64,000 bases of DNA from Melanocharis versteri (taxonomy: Eukaryota; Chordata; Aves; Passeriformes; Melanocharitidae). A program made the translations under genes and the position numbers. Shown here piece after piece: positions 1-10,946 of this stretch (position 1 is the first letter of the stretch; the number at the start of each line of letters is the position of its first letter). The notes under the pieces are model-generated. The model did not search any database, was not told the DNA's origin, and saw only the letters and a list, made by a program, of their open reading frames with translations. The DNA is taken from the NCBI GenBank assembly GCA_013397845.1, contig VZTG01001873.1, forward strand, positions 62,001 to 126,000, read 5' to 3'.

Positions 1-1546
1 CACCCTCTGGGAGATAGTAACAGTCCAAAAATTATGGCTTGACACCCCTTTCATTATAACTCTGCTCTTTTACCTAGCCAAAGGTGCAGGGGAGGCAACA
101 CTCTCTCCAAGGGCTCCTGTGGGCTGCACTGTTCCCCATCCACCTGAGATCTGTGGGAGCTGGCTGCTTGCTGTGCTTCAGGAGGGGTGGGGGTTGTGCT
201 CCCTACACAGTGAAGGGGAGCAGAGGGCTGCTGTACTCATGCCTGATTCACCAGCTGGTTCAGCTGAGTTAGTTTGTTCCTCGTTTAATGTCAGATTTTA
301 GGAATGCTGGATGTATTGGACTCTCAGAAAATTAATCATTGGGGTGACGCAAGACCTTTGTGCTCTTTACTACTAATCAAAGCTGAATAAATAGAGAGTT
401 TCTTTCTCGAACATTACAACTTTAAGATTTGCCCAAATTCCCTGAATGTTGCCATGATGCGGTCAGTGGCACTGCACTTGCTGGTGTATTGGCATCCTTT
501 TTTCAACCTTTCTTCTTCCCAGCTCACTCCTCTGCTGAGAAAACCCTCGTGGCCCCACTCTCTCGAGAAAACTTGTCTTTATGCCTATAACCTGCTCAAG
601 CTTTTCTGCTTTTCTCTCTCTCCTCTTTTCCTCGCACAGCTCCTGGGCCAGGGATCCTTTCCAAGCTGCCCCAGACCTCTCCAGTACTATACTACCTTTA
701 TTCCTTTCCCTCAGTGCCTCGGGTGCCCAGGAAATTCCCTTAATTAGGGCATGCCCAAATCCCTCCTTCTTTCTGAAAGCCATGAAGGACCTCACCTACA
801 CAGCTAAAGCACAGAGCCAAATGCACAGGGCAAACCAACCACCCAGCCAGTGTGCTGCCAACCAGAGTCTGCACTAAGGCAGGACTTTCCCTCCTGCCAA
901 ACTTTCACATCTTCCTTTTGCCTCAGAGCTCATTTCACATGGCCCCAGCATGGGCTGCACAAGAACACAGCTCTGTGAACCAGTGCCCATGGCACACGCC
1001 AGCATCTCGGAAGAACACGCAGCATTCTGGCTTCTGTCCCACAGTATTCCCAATATTTGCATGGAGCTGGAGCTCCTGCACTGTGTGCTGTGCTGGAAGG
1101 CAGTGGGGTTCAGGGCACCAGCATCAAATAGGGTTATGATTAAAACATTCCTTTTTTATGGCAAAAGCTCTGCTGAATGCTACAATTTGCATCATGATGG
1201 ACATGGACTGGATGCTGCAAATAGGGCTTAAGCTACATACATATTTCAGAATCAAGGCAGTGAACCAGAGGAGGCTGAAAGTATCCCTTTATCCTTTGCC
1301 TTCATGGGAGAGCTTTCACATGGTGGAATGCTCTGGAACTTGTGGAGCTCTTACTGGAGCATCAGGTCAGGACCTCAGGATGCCAGTCTCACTGCCCTGA
1401 TGCAGAAACCTCACCACAGATGCTCCTCTTCATGCAGAAAGAACAAAAACCCACTGAAATCCACCTTCCTTTGGTATTCCTGGGTCATGGTGAACCTGGT
1501 GTGGTACTGGCAGAGCAACCAGTAATACATAGGGCTATATGAATAG
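1..1546. other. Intergenic DNA, no gene recognised
   Basis: This stretch has short overlapping open frames on both strands, none with recognisable protein similarity or convincing splice borders. A short A-run lies near 1,553, just beyond its right edge. I see no repeat family, tRNA or CpG island here. Confidence 0.6.
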
Positions 1547-2158
1547 CTACAAACAAAAAAAAAACAGAAAAAGCCAGTTGGCTAGATTTGTCCAAAGTGA
1601 CACAGTGTCAATCCTGCCTTGCAGCAGTGTGATAAGCAGTAAGGTATTCCAAGACACTGCCAGCTCTGTTTTCTGTGGTTTCCATTTGTCAGTCCCTCCT
1701 GTAATTGTCTCATCTTCCGTCTGGGGCTCTGCCTGTGGCTGGGGCTCATCCTCCTGCATGACCAGTTCCTCAGAGAGCAGCTCCTCTGGCTTAGTAGGGC
1801 CAGGAGGTGCTGGCAGGAGGTCCCATCCTGCTGGCAGCTCCTAAGGACACTCTTGGGTCTGTTGCTGGCCTTCTGGAACACAAAGCCAAGCTCAGGGGAA
1901 TATGCAGTGTATCTTTCCTTGGTAAGCATATTCCTGGGGAAAGTGGGGCAGCAGCAGTTTAGCACACACTCCCTTAACCTGGAGAAGGAAACGCAGCTTT
2001 GGGCGAAAGGGCAGCATCGGCTCATCGCAGTCACAGGCTCTGAGTAGCAGGCGAGGAGAGCGGCACCGGGCTGCTGCATGAGCAGGTGCTGAGGCAGAGG
2101 CAGGGCATCTCTCCCCTCTGCAGCGAGGGAATGGGCTGTGATCCAGCCATTCCCTCGG
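1547..2158 (-). other. Possible decayed coding sequence or chance low-stop frame
   Basis: On the minus strand one frame runs 204 codons from 2158 down to 1547 with only two internal stops, a TGA at 1894-1892 and a TAG at 1843-1841. The middle part is rich in Glu, Pro and Gln (for example EELLSEELVMQEDEPQPQ), and the part before the TGA has a mixed, protein-like composition (PMLPFRPKLRFLLQVKG). I recognise no family. A second minus-strand frame, 2079-1582, is also open, so low stop density from base composition is a real alternative. It could be a decayed pseudogene, an old transposon remnant or chance. Confidence 0.2.
2124..2157. repeat. 34 bp near-perfect palindrome (hairpin)
   Basis: The arms CGAGGGAATGGGCTG and CCAGCCATTCCCTCG pair over 14 bp with a single bulged G and a loop of about 5 nt. 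On either strand an RNA would fold into a short stable stem. It is too short for a typical animal microRNA precursor unless flanking bases also pair, which I do not see. Function unknown. Confidence 0.6.
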
Positions 2159-2161
2159 TCA

Positions 2162-5100
2162 GCTGAGCCCCTGGGTTACTCAGAGCACAGTGGCCCCAGC
2201 CCAAAAGCCCCCAGATTGCTGTGGAGAGGCAGCGTGAGCCCATGTTTGCACCAGGCAGTGACCAGCGGCAAGCTCCAGAAAGGCAGCTCCATTCTCTTTG
2301 CATCGTGCCCTCAGAGAAGCTGAAAACACTTCTGCACCATGTTTGACAGCTTGGGCATCACTTCTGAAGGCTGCCAAGCAGATAACAGCAGCAGAACCCA
2401 AATAACCCACGTTTGCTAGAGCTGAGCTCCCACCCTAAGTGCTGCAGCGATGCTCACTGTTCTGACTCACGCAGTTTATCACAGGGTCTCTCCTCAATCG
2501 CTGTATTTCTGCAGAGCAAATACCTGCTCCCTTCACTCTCCCATCTCTTTACCTACCATATCTAATACATATTATTCTAACAAGATTATTTTCATATTGC
2601 CAGAGGTCTCTGGTTTAATAAGGCCTGTAAATCTAGCCTAGGTCTACAGTAGCAGTTCTTCCTAACCTCACTCACTGGAATTGTTTGTATAGCATAGCCA
2701 TACCATTCAGCAATATCAAGGCCTGTACAAATTTGTTTTGCCATGGAGTTCTCATAGCAGTAATTAAAGAAACCAAGGAGTTATGAAGTGGTCCCATGAA
2801 AGCAGAAGTAACTTCTCTTAGGCTATTGCCATGACCTCTTGCAAACAGCTCCCCGGAATATCTCTGCCAGCAAGGCACAAGGCTAGGACAGGGACTCCTC
2901 CAGACTGGCTTACCTGTCAGGTGCCCCCTTACTGGCCATGGGAACATCTGATCAGAAGATGCTTCTTCTCCACAAGATAGCTGAGTGATATGCAGGCTAT
3001 GGTGCTGGGGCAGCTGTGTCTCTTGGAAACCAGTAAGCTGAGTTTTATAACCCATATTCAGTAAGTGCCTTTACGTAAGAAGGTGAGGTTGGTCACTCAG
3101 GTTTAGGCCAGCTGGGCGTGGGAGCTGCCTGCAGCAGAGCCCATGTGCTGACAGGAGCAGGGCGCACCCAGGAGGCACTTGTCCCAGCCCTCCTCCAATT
3201 TCCAGCCATTTTCAGGTGAATAAAACAAGCCACAGTTGGCTGACATAATCTTTCTTTTTACCTCGTGCAAATTTCCCCTGAGCTGCGCTGTTGTTATTGT
3301 GCGAAAAATAGAGCAAGATATGTATTAACTCTCAAAGGAAGGGAACTAGAAAAGCAAGCAGGAGCAGGGCACCCTCATTAACTCCTTTGGCTGAAAGTGG
3401 GACACTCACCTGCAGCAGCATCAGCAGCAGCCTCTGCCTGGGCTGGGGGGCAACGTGTGGGGGCCACTCACCCATCGCTCATGGGCAGTGGGTTGGTGAG
3501 AGGGCTTGAGGGTCATACTGAGATATCCAGCCATAGTCCTGCTGCAATCCCAAAACATGAGGGATCCTAAAGGGCCATGGCCTGGCTGACAATTCCCAGG
3601 TGCCACAGAGGGCAAGTCCTGGGTCTTAGAGATATGCAGGGATGGGTGTCTAAAATCATGCTATCACCCTGGTTCTGGAGCACGTGGTGTTCCCATCAAG
3701 TGCTCAAATAACCTTTTCTTGCAGCTGAGCAAGAATAGGGGGATTTCAATGTGGTGTGGCCTCTGTTTTGTGCAGCCCCTCTGTGTGAGTGCCCGTGGTG
3801 AGGCAGCACCGGGGGTCTCTCACTCCTGGGCAGGCTGAGCTGCGGCACCGCTGCCGGCCTGGAGCGGCACCAGCCCTTCACCAGCACCAGTGCTGCTGGC
3901 AGAGCACCTCTCGTCTGTACAGTATGGGGCATGTCTGCTGTTCCCTGAGACACCTCCAGCACCCCATGGCCGCCTGCCTGCTCCCTTGTCCCCCCATAAA
4001 GCACAAGCCAAGGCTGAAACAAGGCCAGAGACTCGGCCGACTTGGTCTGACTTCCCTGTCTCCAATAGTTAGGTGTTACCAATATCCTGAGGGCCTCTTC
4101 TATCTCTGTTTCACGTTGAGATTCAAGGGCATGGTACTGCTGGAGAGCTGCAGCCAGCACCTAAGCCAGCTCAGCTCGGAATCTGGAAATCAATATGGGT
4201 CAAATTCTGTTCAGGTCTATTAGCAATTGCTCTGTTGGATGCCATGATAAAAATAAGGATGTGCACTCAGCTGGTGAATCCCTGCTTTGTTTTGTGCTGG
4301 TCTTCTGGGATCAAAGTTACTGGTGGCTGCATTTGCTCTTTAGCCTAATAATGGCAAAATGTTTAGCATATTTTATACATTCAGGCCTCAGCTTTAGACT
4401 TGAGTGACAGACAGTACTTCCCAGAAAAGCAGCAGCCTTTGACCAACCAGGCGTGATGCATCACTGCAGTCCAAGAGGGGAGGTAGAGCAGAACTGGAGC
4501 AGCAAGGGAAACCTTAACAGGAAAAATAATGAAGCTATAGCACAGTTTCTGGTTATTACACAAGCAATATTTGGCTGGGGTACTAGAACTATCATATCTA
4601 CCTCTGTGAGAAACAGTCACAGACATTTTACTCATACAGAAACTGCCCATCGTGAATAAACCAGGAAACCTCTGCTAGGGCATCACAAGGGAGTGGAAAA
4701 ATTACTATAAACCCAGCAGAAGGTAACTGAGCATCATCTCCTCATGTTCTGGTTTGCTGAGCCGTCTCAGGGAAGAAGAGGTTCAAAGACTGACAGGAGG
4801 GGCTTTAATTCCCTGAGGACCTGGGGATTGGAGCCCAGGGATGCTCAGCACTGCCAAGGGGGATGCAGGCCTCCAGCCATGAGCACTGCAGTATGGGGAG
4901 ATGCAGGAAGGGGGTACAGGGCCTGGAGACACCCTGGGAAGAGGCGTGGAACCACGGCCCTGCTTCTGCATAGGATTTTGTGGCTCTCCCTGGCTATATG
5001 TACACAAACATTTAATGGGAGTTTTGTTTGCTCTGCCAGGAGAGCATGATACCATGCTGGGACCCCTCAAAATTCATCCCCCAGCTAAAATACTGGGAAT

Positions 5101-8100
5101 TATTGCTTCTACCTGCCGTCCTCCAAGGTGCAAAGACAGCACTGCTGGCAGCAGAGCCATGGGCTGGCAGGGGGCACAGGCTGGGTGGGGTTCCTAGGTA
5201 TCAGCCCCTGCCAAAAAATACAGCCCAAGAGCTTGCAGGGCTGGGGCTGCAGTGCCTGCACACGCTGGGGAAGCCATACATTTGTTTACTGCAAATATCT
5301 CCATAGAAACTCCTTCTCCAGGGCTGAAGAAGTGGATCCTGGAGCTGCAGTGGAGCGAGCTTTCTGCCCCCAGCACACGTCGAGCAGCCTTGGCAGTCTT
5401 CACGACAGAATTGTTTGGCAGGAAATAATTCAGACTAATGTATCCCCCTGTGCTCCTGAAATTGTGTGGAATTTAAAATGCTAAATGAACTAAATCATTC
5501 TAAGTGTGCAAGCACTGTAATTGTGAAGAGAGGCAAAGTATGCCTGCCTGTTCCAATGCTTTCCAGCTATAATTCTTGAAACCATCTAGCTTCAAAACAG
5601 AGCAAGCTGAGAAGCAGAGAAACTGCACCAACAAAGAACTGCTCCAGACTCTAAAAAGTCACTGCAAACTTAGGACTTTCAAAGAGCAGAAACAGCTGGA
5701 ATGGTTGAATTCCTACCCCTCCCTCAGACAAGCACAGTGTCCCATGCTACCAGGAAGCTCCCAGTTGCTGACATGGGCATGATAAAAGTGCCTTGCCACC
5801 TCTTGGCCTGTGATTGACCCAACCAACAAGCAAGAGAACACATAAAGCAAAAGGAAACAGATGAAAAGGAACAAGATATCTAGAGAAGCAAAGGTGGTGA
5901 CTGAACTGAGAAGTAGCTTCTCAAGAGGCTGCACTGGGAAAGGGAAGATGAAATGTATGAGAGCAGGAAATTTGGTGAGCAAGGCACAGCCTTAGGTGTC
6001 AGAGGGTGTTAGAGGCTTCAATGCCACGATGGGATCATGAGAGAGAAGAATTCAAAAGCCAAGGGCAGGGGAGGGAGGCAGCTGACATCCCAGGTATTTA
6101 ACAAGCAGCAGGAGAAGGCACAGTCCAGTTCTTCTTTGGACTAACTCCTTTAAAAAGAAAAGAAAACCATTATGGCCCTGTACCATGGCCTCTTCCTCCC
6201 AGGAGAAGCCCTGGGAACAGGCAGGGTCCCTGAGGCAAGGAGCAAAGCCAAGGAAGCACACAACCCTCTTCCCTGGGTTACACGGCCAGGTGGCTGCTGC
6301 AGCACTGTGCCTCTTCACCCTCACCCTTCACAGCGCCTTGCGTTTGGAAAACTGCCTTCCTGTTTTAGACACTTGTATTTCACTGTCTGGAGAGAGAAAA
6401 TGAGGGAGCTTGTAATGCAATAACCCATAATAGAGCTGTGCTCTTACACCAGGCTGCACTGCATGATGGCTTTAAAGATGCTACCACGTGGCAGCCCTGA
6501 AGTGACCTTTTAATTCTGTCTCCCTCTGTTTAATTACTTTTTTTATATATATAGATCTGGATTGTATCTGCTGTGAAGGCTCAGTTGCCATCCTCTCCCC
6601 TCTCAATCCTCCTGACCCCACCCACTGCCCAGTGTTGTCTCCCCCCGAGCTGGGATTCCACTGCGCCATGCCTGCTTGTGGGCCTCCCTGAGCAGCCAGA
6701 GCTGCCCAGCAGGAGAGATCACACAAACATAAATGCTTAGCTAAAAATAAAGCAATAAAAAAATAGTAATGTCAACAACAAGTTTTGGCCTCACACCAGT
6801 GCCCACCGTAGATCACAAGCTTGTCTTTGCCACAATCGGGAGCAGGAGCTGACCCTGGACGCAGGTCTTTCCATTGAGCCCGACTGTCATGGCAGTTGGC
6901 AGTGCCCAAGCCTTGTCCTTCCACCTCCGAGGGACAAATCCTGCCTCCAAGTCCCTGGGCTGGCTCCTGGCAAGCTGTGAGCAGGAGAGAAGGGAGGAGA
7001 GTAAGAGCCAGGAGAGGCTCTCCTCTCCCTGCAGCCCCCAGAGCAGCTCCAGCACCCTTGCTGCCACCCCCCCACAGTGGCACCTGGGCCCCAGATGTCC
7101 CTTGCCCAAGGGGACGGCAGACCCCACCACTGTGGGGTCCACATGGAAATGCCAGGCACAGGGAGCTGAGGGGGAAGACAGCTGAAGTTACACACCCTCT
7201 GCCAATATCAAGTCACTCCTTGCCCCCTCCTGGTGCTGGAAGCATCACTGGCACAGGAGGTGCTGGGCCCTGCCACACCTTGGGCACCAGGGACAAAGGT
7301 GGGTTTGGCAGGACCTGTTGGGGCCATGGCAGGTGCCACTGTGAGCAGCTTCAGTGGTGCTCAGGCTTGGCCCCATGTCCCTGGGGCAAGGAAGATGAAC
7401 GTGTCTGCTTTTATTTTGGCTCTTCATGGTTCCACTGCTTTTGGCCTTTGCTGTGACCAGCATGGGCCTATGGGACAGAAATTAGGCCTGTCTGGGCTTT
7501 GTCTTCCCCTGCTGTAGGTTATGCACCACCAGGCTTTCCCAGGCTGGTCGCTGGCGATGTCCAGGTGTGAATCTCTGCACCCCAGGAGGTGCCACACCTG
7601 CCCCGTGGTTCTCCCGCAGGTCTTGCAGAGCTGCCGCCGGTGACAAGTTTCCCCTTTTCATGAGCCACATGGATGTTGACAGCATCACACACACCCTGTA
7701 TTGCAAATAGATTATTTGTGGGCCCAGCCTCCCTCTCATCAGGTGCTAATGAGGTTTTTGTATACAGCCGCAGTGCCTCGTGTGGCAGATGGTGCTGGGT
7801 TAGATTTGGATTATTCCTGTTCTGCTGGTTTCTCTCTCCAATATGCTAACTCATGGATAGCTTGGCTGTGCTTATTGCAAGAGCTGCATCAAGGACATTT
7901 TTGAAACACACCTGCCCAGGTGTTTGCTGGGAGCTGCAGCTTTGTTTAAAATGGAGAGCAAGGCCTTCTGGTAGTGCTGAAAATAACTATTCAGCTCAAC
8001 TGCTGCCTGGCTGTTGAGGCACTTGGAAAATATTGATTTTCACTTCTGCTAAAATAAACAGGTTTTATTGTGCCTTGTGATTTCCTTGTCTGGAAATCAG

Positions 8101-8479
8101 TGTCACGAGTGGGCCACCAGCATGTGCCCAACTCTGGGGCTGGGTCAATCGCCACATGTCCATTCCCACTGCTGGCAAACAGTGCATGGGCAGAGCACAG
8201 GACTGTAGGTCCCACGGAAACACACCCTGATCTCTTGCTTTGAAGTTCAACACACATGCTAGGGAATTCTGACTCTTCTCTCTCTTCTGTCTTTAAAAAG
8301 AAAAGAAAACAATCCTGTAGCAGCCTGCTTGAAGTGTGGCTGAACAATCCTTCAATACAACCTTGCTTTGCTGCCTGATAGAAAACACCCAGAGCACACC
8401 AGGAAGCTGACCTGTGGCTAGTCCTCAGTTGGCTTTGTCTTCAAATGCCGTGACACTAAAGCCTGGCATCGGGAAAGCT
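2162..8479. other. Intergenic DNA, no gene recognised
   Basis: Mixed-composition, mostly unique-looking sequence. GC-rich patches at about 3.8-4.0 kb and 6.85-7.5 kb produce several open frames on both strands at once, which is what composition alone gives. A TA-repeat of about 12 bases lies near 6,543. No exon with recognisable protein similarity was found. Confidence 0.6.
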
Positions 8480-8557
8480 GGGCAGAAGGCCCTGGGCTGT
8501 GGCTGAGCCAAGGGCAGTGGGCAGAAGGCCCTGGGCTGTGGCTGAGCCAAGGGCAGT
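8480..8557. repeat. Tandem repeat, two perfect 39 bp copies
   Basis: A 39 bp unit beginning GGGCAGAAGGCCCTGGGCTG occurs at 8480-8518 and again without change at 8519-8557, followed by the first bases of a third copy (GGGCAG). The period is a multiple of three, so overlapping reading frames show a 13-residue repeat, but no frame here looks coding. Perfect identity suggests a recent duplication that may vary in copy number. Confidence 0.9.
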
Positions 8558-10862
8558 GGGCAGGAGCCCCCAGGCACCAGGCTGTTGGGCAGCTGCGTCG
8601 TGCTGCAGGCTGCCCTGAGAGGGACAGGCTCCCCGAGCAACTGGCAAACTGCTGACATCTCAGGTCATGGCACCAGGCACTTTGCTGTCCCCTCATCTTC
8701 CCAGTGACACCATCCCCACATCACATTGGCTGCTTGCTCCTTTCTCAGCAGGTTGATTATGCTGCTTGATGGATTCATCAAATTCTTCTGTCAGAGTCCT
8801 TATTTTTTTCTGTCCGCTGCTGCTACTGACATGGAGAAGGGCTTAATCAGTCTCACAGACTTCATCTGTCCCATAGCTCCTGCACCTTACAATTAATTAA
8901 TACTGAAATTGTAGTAACTCTCATAGGCATCAGTCTTGTAAATAGCACATAAACATAGTATTTCCCCAATCTTGCAAACAATTAGGATATTTGAACTATA
9001 CACAATTTTTTCAGGGCCAATTAAAACTGTGCTGTAAACTGATGGGTCCCCTCCAGGACCTGAGAACTCCTGTGGATGGCCCATACTTATCCTGCCATGA
9101 GGCTATACTTTGCTTTTTAATTTGCTTCCAGGTTGAATACTGATGGTTAATACACAAGACGTTTGGCTCCTAAAGGGTGCTATTCAAACAGGCAGTGAGA
9201 TGTGCAAGACACAGGTGCAGATTCTCAGGAATCTGAGTCCCTGGAAAAATGCTTTGAACAGGTCATCCCTCGCCATCCTGTTTCCCTACCTGTGCCCTCC
9301 AGTATTTGTCTTGTACAGATAGCAGCTTTGCTCTCAGGCTCCCGCTCTGTGTCTCTCTGCTGAGCTGGCAAAAACAAAGGGCAGGACTTGTGCAGGTTTC
9401 TGGGAAGCTGGAGCTCCTGTTCCTTGAAATCCACACCACCAGATTCACCACAAATCATCATTACTCAGAGCTGCTGATGCCTGTGCTAGGTTTGGTGTGG
9501 GAACCCAACACTCGAGGCCTCAGGATCACTGGTGGTCTGCCAAGCCCATCCCCTCTCCTTTCCTCCGTCCACCTCTCATCTGAAAGCTTCACTTCGGCTC
9601 CTGCCACTGCAGCTCACAGTCATTTCAGGATAAGCATCTACTCGTTATCATTCATTCCAGGTTGCTCACTCTGAGAGGGAGGACAAACAACTTCTGCATC
9701 AAGAGACAGCTTGCTGCTGAGGTCACATGCCTTACGAGGCAACTTTTCTTCTGCAAAAGTAACCAGAAATTCTATTGAGACTGCTTGACCTTGATTGCAT
9801 AAGTTACCTCCACTTCAAAACCAAACAAATATGCCCATTTAAAAGGAAATGTTTCCTAAAGACAGTCATAAAGCAGCCTGTAGCTGGAATAAAGAAAGGT
9901 ACCCATACTCCAGGGCCCTCGGAAGTCCCCCTGGTCACTCTATTGGTGTTACAATCAGTCCACTCAAGTATAAGAAGTTTTGAAGGCTGAGTAGCAAGAT
10001 AAGAGGTGCTCCTGATTGTGTGTGGAGGTGAACTTCAGATACATGCCAAGCACTATCTCCATGGGAATTCTGCAGCCTGCGCAGCAACAGCCTCTGCCTC
10101 CCGCACGAGAGTGCTTCCCCCAGCGCCTTCTGCACCAGCACAGCCCCAGAGACCGGGCAGGAGAGCAATAACGAGCCTGAGGCTGCCCATGCTGGGCAGC
10201 ACACCGTGCCCTGAGAGAGTCCTAATGTGCAGAGCCAGAAAGTGCTATTGTGAAAAGAGTCTGCTGGCCCCAAACATGTGCTAGAACTTAATCAAAGCCA
10301 AACCTGATTCAAAGCGCTGCATTAGCCAGCCTGTTCAGATTAAATATATCCCATCACACTGCAGGCTCCACAGGAAAAAGTCAAGCAGCAATTTTCTTTA
10401 CTCCTACACAGGCAAAGTCAGAAGGACCTGCAATAAAAGCAGCTGATTTGCTCCAGTATAAGTAAAACCAGCCTGGTATGGTCCCATAGCTTGAGCATTA
10501 GGCAATATTTCTGTGTCCAGAGGTTTCTTCTGCTCATGGGAGAAACGAAGGTGCAGAGTTGGGCAGCTACGGTGCAGCTCTTCGCAGCAGCTGCTGGCCC
10601 TGCTGCATCCCCGGCACTGAAGGGGCCCACAGGACAGAGCTGCTTCCCTTGGCAGCACCGAGCAAGAGGCTCTGTGCCCCAGCTCCCTAGGCTCCTCCAG
10701 ACCACTGCTGCTGCCTGTGTGTTCACCTCCTCTGCCTTGCTTCTCCAGTAGCAGTGTCTCGTGCTCCTCCAGCGGCATCCAACACCCTCCCCAATGTATG
10801 TGAAGAAATCCCCCGACTCCATTTCTCCACGTTAGTCTGCATGTTGAGAAAGGCCTTGATTA
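8558..10862. other. Intergenic DNA, no gene recognised
   Basis: No recognisable coding exon or repeat family. The part from about 8.9 to 9.2 kb is AT-rich. The short open frames carry no domain I know. Confidence 0.55.
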
Positions 10863-10946
10863 TCATAGAATCATAAAATAGAATAGTTTGGGTTGGAAAG
10901 TCATCAAGTCTGAGCCCCTGCAATGACCAGGGACATCTTGCTATAT
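10863..10946 (-). mobile_element. CR1 LINE fragment, 3' end
   Basis: The left edge (ATCATAGAATCATAAAATAG, then GTTTGGGTTGGAAAG) is the reverse complement of the avian CR1 3' terminus with its ATTCTATG tail. It continues into CAGGGACATCTTGC, like the next part of CR1. About 85 bp remain of a strongly 5'-truncated copy inserted on the minus strand. The right boundary is approximate. Confidence 0.85.

Noticed and set aside
6896..7456. 186-codon plus-strand open frame in GC-rich DNA
   Set aside because: Several frames on both strands are open over the same bases, the translation is low-complexity Pro/Gly/Arg-rich, and no domain is recognised.
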